From NCBI GenBank assembly GCA_018398805.1, contig JAGFBZ010002260.1:1240001-1304000 (forward strand): a DNA stretch of 64,000 nucleotides, in the 5' to 3' direction. The stretch comes from Hirundichthys speculiger (lineage: Eukaryota; Chordata; Actinopteri; Beloniformes; Exocoetidae). Within the stretch, counting starts at the first letter, position 1. The number at the start of each line of letters is the position of its first letter. The notes beneath the pieces were generated by a model that saw only the letters and a program-made list of their open reading frames with translations, was not told the DNA's origin and did no database searches. A program made the position numbers and the translations under genes. Shown here piece after piece: positions 58,816 through 64,000 of the stretch.

Positions 58816-61800
58816 AATCTGAGAGTTGTTTGTAATTTGTACTGAACATTCAGATCTTGTGGTTACCTTACTGTCAAGTCCACGACTGCAAACTGAATGT
58901 TTTCTACTTAGAAATGATCTTTCTCACTGCAGAATGAAGGACCTCTCTGAGATCATGGATGTTGTCCCTCCTCCTTGACACACTTGAACGCTGCAGACCA
59001 GAAAGGTTTCTGCTTTTATAGAGGTTTCTACATTTGCTTGTAATTGATTCACAGCACCTGGCTCTGACTGACCCTTCTAATTACAACCGAAGCAGCCAAG
59101 GCCTACTTAGGCTTTCACACAGTGCTTCTGCAATCTGGCATTGTTTTGACGAAATTATCATACTCTGTAATTACTAAACAACAGATTCGTTGTCCTTCAT
59201 GTAATCTAGTGTAGCTATACCTCATTCTAAGATCTGCAAGGAACCCGCCGACGTTTTAATTACAACCCGACGCGTAAAGTCCCAGCGTAACCTGAAGGAG
59301 CCGATGAAACTGAACCCTGGTTGACTCTGATCTCGTTGAGGGGTTTTTAGCAGAAGGACTTGGTTTATTCAGCTGAGGAAATTATTGGAAATTGCTCTCA
59401 GCTGCTGATACGTGCATGTGTGGCTGGATCGACTGGCGCAACACACAACAGTGCAGCTCAGATCATAACAGAGAGAAGGACTGTGGCCTCTTCGCTCATG
59501 GGATCACTATTACACCACCATGTATTTACACAAGAAAATAGTTTACTGTTGTATGTGTGTTTTGAAATATTCTAATTTATATAACTGTAGACAAAAATGC
59601 AGTTAAATTATCTGGAACTGGAGGAACTCTTTCAGAAATAGGACCAGTGAACACCTCAGGCCCTTCAAGTGTAGGGTGATGTTCAACATATGAAATGTGA
59701 GCACATGAAAGCTAAAACAGAATCCAGGGTGGGCTCACACAAAAAAAAGAGGGATAATTGCAAGTCAAACTCAGAACCAACACACAATGGAGCTCCCACA
59801 GATAATTTGGCAGCTCACTGAACTCTACTGTGCTCAATTTATTCAAACGCATAATGAGCGACTGGTTAAAAATCTTTAATTAAACAGATTTTACTCCTCC
59901 ACAGCGAAAGACCTCGTGACTGATGAAGAAAGTTTCAATTAAACCGCGCAGGCAGGCAGATATTCATATATGGGTCACCGCATCTCGATTCTGCACAATG
60001 TGCGATTTCTATCTGTTGAAAGATAGAGAAGGAGGAAGAGTACGGAAAGATACGGAGAGTGGTGATGGGCAAAGGGGGTGTAGTTCTCAGATCTGCTCAG
60101 AAACGTTGAGGCTAAAAAGTGAAAAGGGAATAAATAAACACTTGCCAAAAATAAGATTGGCCGAATTTTAACATCTGTTAAACATACACTTTTTATTTTT
60201 TCCCCCACATCATTCTGTTTTAGAAGTGTTTACTCCACTGAGCAACACATCAGCCGGTGGTGAAATACATGCACCATCATCACTTTAAACAGCAGGCATT
60301 TTTTCACATATTTCATCTTTTGTGCATTTTAGCTGCTTCTGTGTATATATCATAACTTCAAGCAATTAAGTGTGACCAACCTGTACATACAAACCTCTCT
60401 ATTCTTTTGTATTTTAATAATAAACACCAGCATGTTCCAAGCTGATCCCTCTTTTAGAAACAGAGTAAAAAAAATGATGTACTTCCCAACGTTACTTATT
60501 CTCAGGAAAGTGCTAATACACAATAAACTGGTGCACCCTGGTAATCCCAACTGAGCAGTTGACCGGACTGCTCCTAAACTGGTTTTCAGGTATGATTGAA
60601 GGAAAAAAAAACAAAACAAAAACAGATAATGTGATGGTCAAATGTTTCTGATGAGCATACACTTTCAAGTGCTGAAGATGTCATGCTTGTTATAATCAGC
60701 ACATCTTCACCACGTTGCGGTTGCTGCACGTCATACATTAAAAATGGTTTCTTCAATAATTCATTTTTTGCAACAGTGTTTCACAGCAGTTTTATCTGAA
60801 TGTGTGCTATGTGCATATTTATTGCGAGAGGAAAGTGTGCAGAGGAGCAGGCTGTTCTGCACTGCAGCAAGCCTGGCACTTTGATCCTTCCCTCCCTCCA
60901 ACCACTCAACCCCCTCTACCCCCCCAACCCCTGCCTCGCTCATCCCTATCGTCTGGCTTAGCAAAACTACAAATGCACACGTTACGCAGTCGCGGGGCCT
61001 GCTGACTGTCGTGACCGACAGGTGCTGCGGTGCACAGAACGCATTTGAACATCATTCATGCAGAGGCCCACAAGCCCCATTACCGCTCTCCTTCAGCCCG
61101 CTCTGCATTAAGGGGGGTGGGCAGGATGTTGAGCAGAATGTATGCCAGATAAAAAACACATTTGCGGCCGCTTTTAATTCGACATTAAAAAAAAAAAAAA
61201 AAACACGAGAAAGAAAGAGAGAGAGGGTAGGAGAGCGGCGAGGCTGATCACACATCTTAATGAGGGCAGAGAAATCTGTTATAGAAAAGACTCGCCAGAA
61301 ACACACAAAATAATCATTAAGTAGAAGCTGGATTTAATTTACTGGAAAAAAATAATACTAGTTTTTAACTATTAACCATAAATATTACAAAACCTTTGCA
61401 CAGGACTTCAAATTCTTCTAACACAGTAGATATTAATAATGCATGGACTGAAGGTGAGTGTGATCATTTTCTGAAGTAATAAGAAATTATCTGGAAGATA
61501 ACTCAATGAATGGATAAGAAGAGGAACAAGATTTTTTTTATGCATCTTTGAGATTTGAATGACACTATAACATTCAATATCAGGGTATTACAAGATGAGA
61601 AAAGGCATTTTCAAATAACAACATAATACTTCAAAGAACAAAGTGGGAGGAAAAAGCAATCTTTCAACAAGGCGGCACTTGTTGTCTTCAGCGAATGTCT
61701 GGCTATTTACTGCATGTAGAATCTATTATGTTAAGCTGCACCCCTCCTACAAGAACCATGCATATCCACAAAACAGCCAGTACCATGCCATTTAAGAGTC

Positions 61801-63505
61801 CTGTGAGAACAATTACCTTGAAGAGGCTTGCTGTGCAACCTCCAAAGGAGTAATACCGTTTCTAGTGTCTTTACAATCCCTCTGTGGTCGCAGGCGGTAA
61901 AGCAAGCTAAACGCTAGATGGAGAACTGAGTGCTCGAAGACGGCCTTTTATGTGCGCCTGGCTCTGGAGAGGTCTACTTTGGCAGATTTGATTGTATTTT
62001 CAAAATGCAGAAAGCATTTAGGAAAACAGTTTGATGTCTAGCAGTTAATTTTTACGGAGAGGAACAATGGAGAAACGGCTGGTGTGCATTCGGATGCTCT
62101 CTTAACAACCCGAAGTACGAGAATACAGGTAAAATCAAGAGCTATACATCACTGTATGAAACATCAAGAAAACAATGAACATGGAAGAAATGTTGCCGAA
62201 CAGGAAATCTATAGCAACTGAAAGAAGTGCTGAGATAAAAAAGCAGAGATTTTTAAATTCCTAAAATGCTTTCAAAATGTGTCCCTGGGAATTATATTAA
62301 CCAACTGATTGTGTTGCAAGTTTGTTTTTATTGCATTTAAAATATTAACCTCCTTTATTTTGCCTGGTTTCTGCTTTACTTTCCATGAACAAAGTGGGAC
62401 TAAAGGCTGGGTCTCAAGGCATGCTATCAGGCCAGGTCAGAAAAGATGTATGCATTTTTTTTTCTTTTCTAACTGTTCCAAACAGCTGCGCTGCCAGACA
62501 GAGTCCAGTAACGGCCATCAAAGTGAGAGAGAATAGAGGGTTTGATGTCAGGCTTTAAACATGCTCTCACATTCACACACTGGAAATGTTTGTTGTTCAG
62601 AAAGCTATAAATAATAAGCAGCACACACGGCTGCTAAAGCTGCCTTCACCCTGCATCGTTTTAAGCTCAATTTGCAAGTCACAGAGCCCAGCAACAAAAC
62701 CTTGATCAGAGGCAAATCTGCAAGCCATCGCTGCTTGGCACTTGATTGTTATTCGTGAGAGACTCACAGATGCATGAAAGAGGATCAGCAACACATCACC
62801 AAGCCACCTCCAATGGCAGATATCCAGCTAACTGAACCTTCTGTAGCAGCATGATTGTCAATATCTTCCTGATGTCCATTATCTAATAAACACCTCCCGT
62901 TTTTGCTTCATTTCCTTTGCGTTTTGTTGGCAAAATGTGGTTTAAACTCCAGAGGGAGTTGCTGTTGGATGGTGCAGTGTGTGTCAACAGTCACGTACTG
63001 TTGACACCACAATGACTTCAAGACAACAAGTCATGTAGTCTGAACAGAACAGCCAACCAATGACGTGAGACTGATGGGGGGGTACAGATAAATGAAAAAT
63101 ATCTAGTTTAAAAGAAGATCAGCCAAGTGATGGGTATTCTCAAGGACAGATAACAGCAGTGGGGCCACCAAGACGCCTTTGGGTATAACAAGAGATAACT
63201 TAACATAGGTGCAGATTCGCTAGATTCACTCCAGCACTTATGAATCTCCGAAAAACTGATTTAAGTTCTTCAAAATTTTATATTTTGAAGTTTCTGCCGC
63301 AAGAAAACATCTCATGGCCTTGACATGGCATTTTTCTACCCAAAGTTTTGTAAAGCTTTTCATGACAGGGGGATCTTTGAATATCCTAATCTAACCCCAC
63401 TTACATACCGTGTGTTTACACGGGAAGTTTAATTCCTCTTTAATTCAGAAGTAAAGTTAAATCTGATTAAAATGATTAAAAAATTACCATGTAAACACCT
63501 AATTC

Positions 63506-64000
63506 TAGTGATGTCCCGATCACGTTTTTTGGGTCCCGATCCGATTCCGATCTTTTAATTTTGATGATCAGCCGATTTCCGATTTTTTCCGATCCGATTT
63601 CACTTCTTTTGAGTGGGCAAACAGAGTTTAATTTCCCATGCATTTTATTTCCTGTGTACATTAATAAATAGGCCTGCATCCAAGCTGAGATTAATAGCTT
63701 TTATCATCTCATAAAATAAACAATAACTTATTTAAACACTCTTCTTTCTTTCTTTTTTGTTTGGGAGAATTATTATAAAACACATTTAGTTACAGAACAG
63801 AGACTGTTCAACAGTCTCAGTACTAAAGAACAAAGCACTTCATTTAAATAGCAGCAGGTGAACTTGGCTAGCAGTTTAAGGCAATGAAAACACTAGCAGA
63901 AGTCTTTGCAATCAATGAAATCACATCAGAATAACAATAACATAAAATATTAACTTCATTCAAGACCCGATGCACATGTTCGCGCACCTTTGTGTCCTTT
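63506..64000 (+). mobile_element. hAT-type transposon end, cut by window edge
   Basis: TAGTGATGTCCCGATCACGT followed by CCCGATCCGATTCCGATC words, a common fish hAT terminus. The element presumably continues past the window, so its length and flank cannot be judged. Confidence 0.6.

Larger units (their letters stand above)
56618..64000 (-). other. upstream cachd1 intron (right part of window)
   Basis: The cachd1 exon preceding FDGNF was not found here, although the phase at 56617 requires one. The region holds a hAT copy, a SINE and a hAT end (listed). 58820-63505 contains nothing I can name. Confidence 0.6.

Overview
The window is vertebrate genomic DNA, almost certainly from a bony fish (teleost, probably percomorph-like). 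It has intron-containing genes with GT-AG introns, many short CA/TA microsatellites, and many small hAT-type and pogo-type transposon remnants and tRNA-derived SINEs typical of teleost introns. No prokaryotic operon, phage, CRISPR array or bacterial mobile element is present. Nearly all long open frames outside the exons below are chance frames or repeats.

Two genes are recognisable, both on the minus strand. (1) cachd1 (VWFA and cache domain containing 1), 24 coding exons from 56617 down to the stop codon at 24713. I could follow the protein without a gap from a segment upstream of the von Willebrand factor A domain to the C-terminal VDAEC, about 1156 residues. Only the first N-terminal exons (signal peptide and roughly the first 130 residues) are missing, presumably upstream of the window. 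Every exon is bounded by GT and AG, and the phases agree once a few small insertions are discounted. (2) raver2 (ribonucleoprotein, PTB-binding 2), represented by its first coding exon (14686-14974) inside a CpG-rich promoter region. The rest of the gene would lie to the left; positions 1-14685 look like its first intron. The order CACHD1 then RAVER2 in the same direction matches human chromosome 1p31.3, which independently supports both calls.

Layout: 1-14685 raver2 intron 1, rich in repeats (two TA-flanked pogo-like MITEs, a LINE fragment split by a hAT element, a second LINE fragment with a YADD motif). 14686-15080 raver2 exon 1 and CpG island. 15080-24712 intergenic DNA plus the cachd1 3' UTR, with a 974-bp fold-back element at 16836-17809. 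24713-56617 cachd1 with repeat-bearing introns. 56618-64000 cachd1 upstream intron with a second hAT copy, a SINE, and a hAT end cut by the window edge.

The most notable observations are: a near-perfect long-terminal-inverted-repeat element flanked by a 6-bp direct repeat with a 13-bp/52-bp tandem core; a hAT element with a perfect 8-bp target duplication inside a minisatellite; a dated LINE/hAT nesting; and a set of small reading-frame insertions confined to four cachd1 exons (each net +2) and raver2 exon 1 (+1), which I read as likely assembly errors rather than decay. I found no convincing new biological system; the fold-back element is the best candidate for something undescribed.
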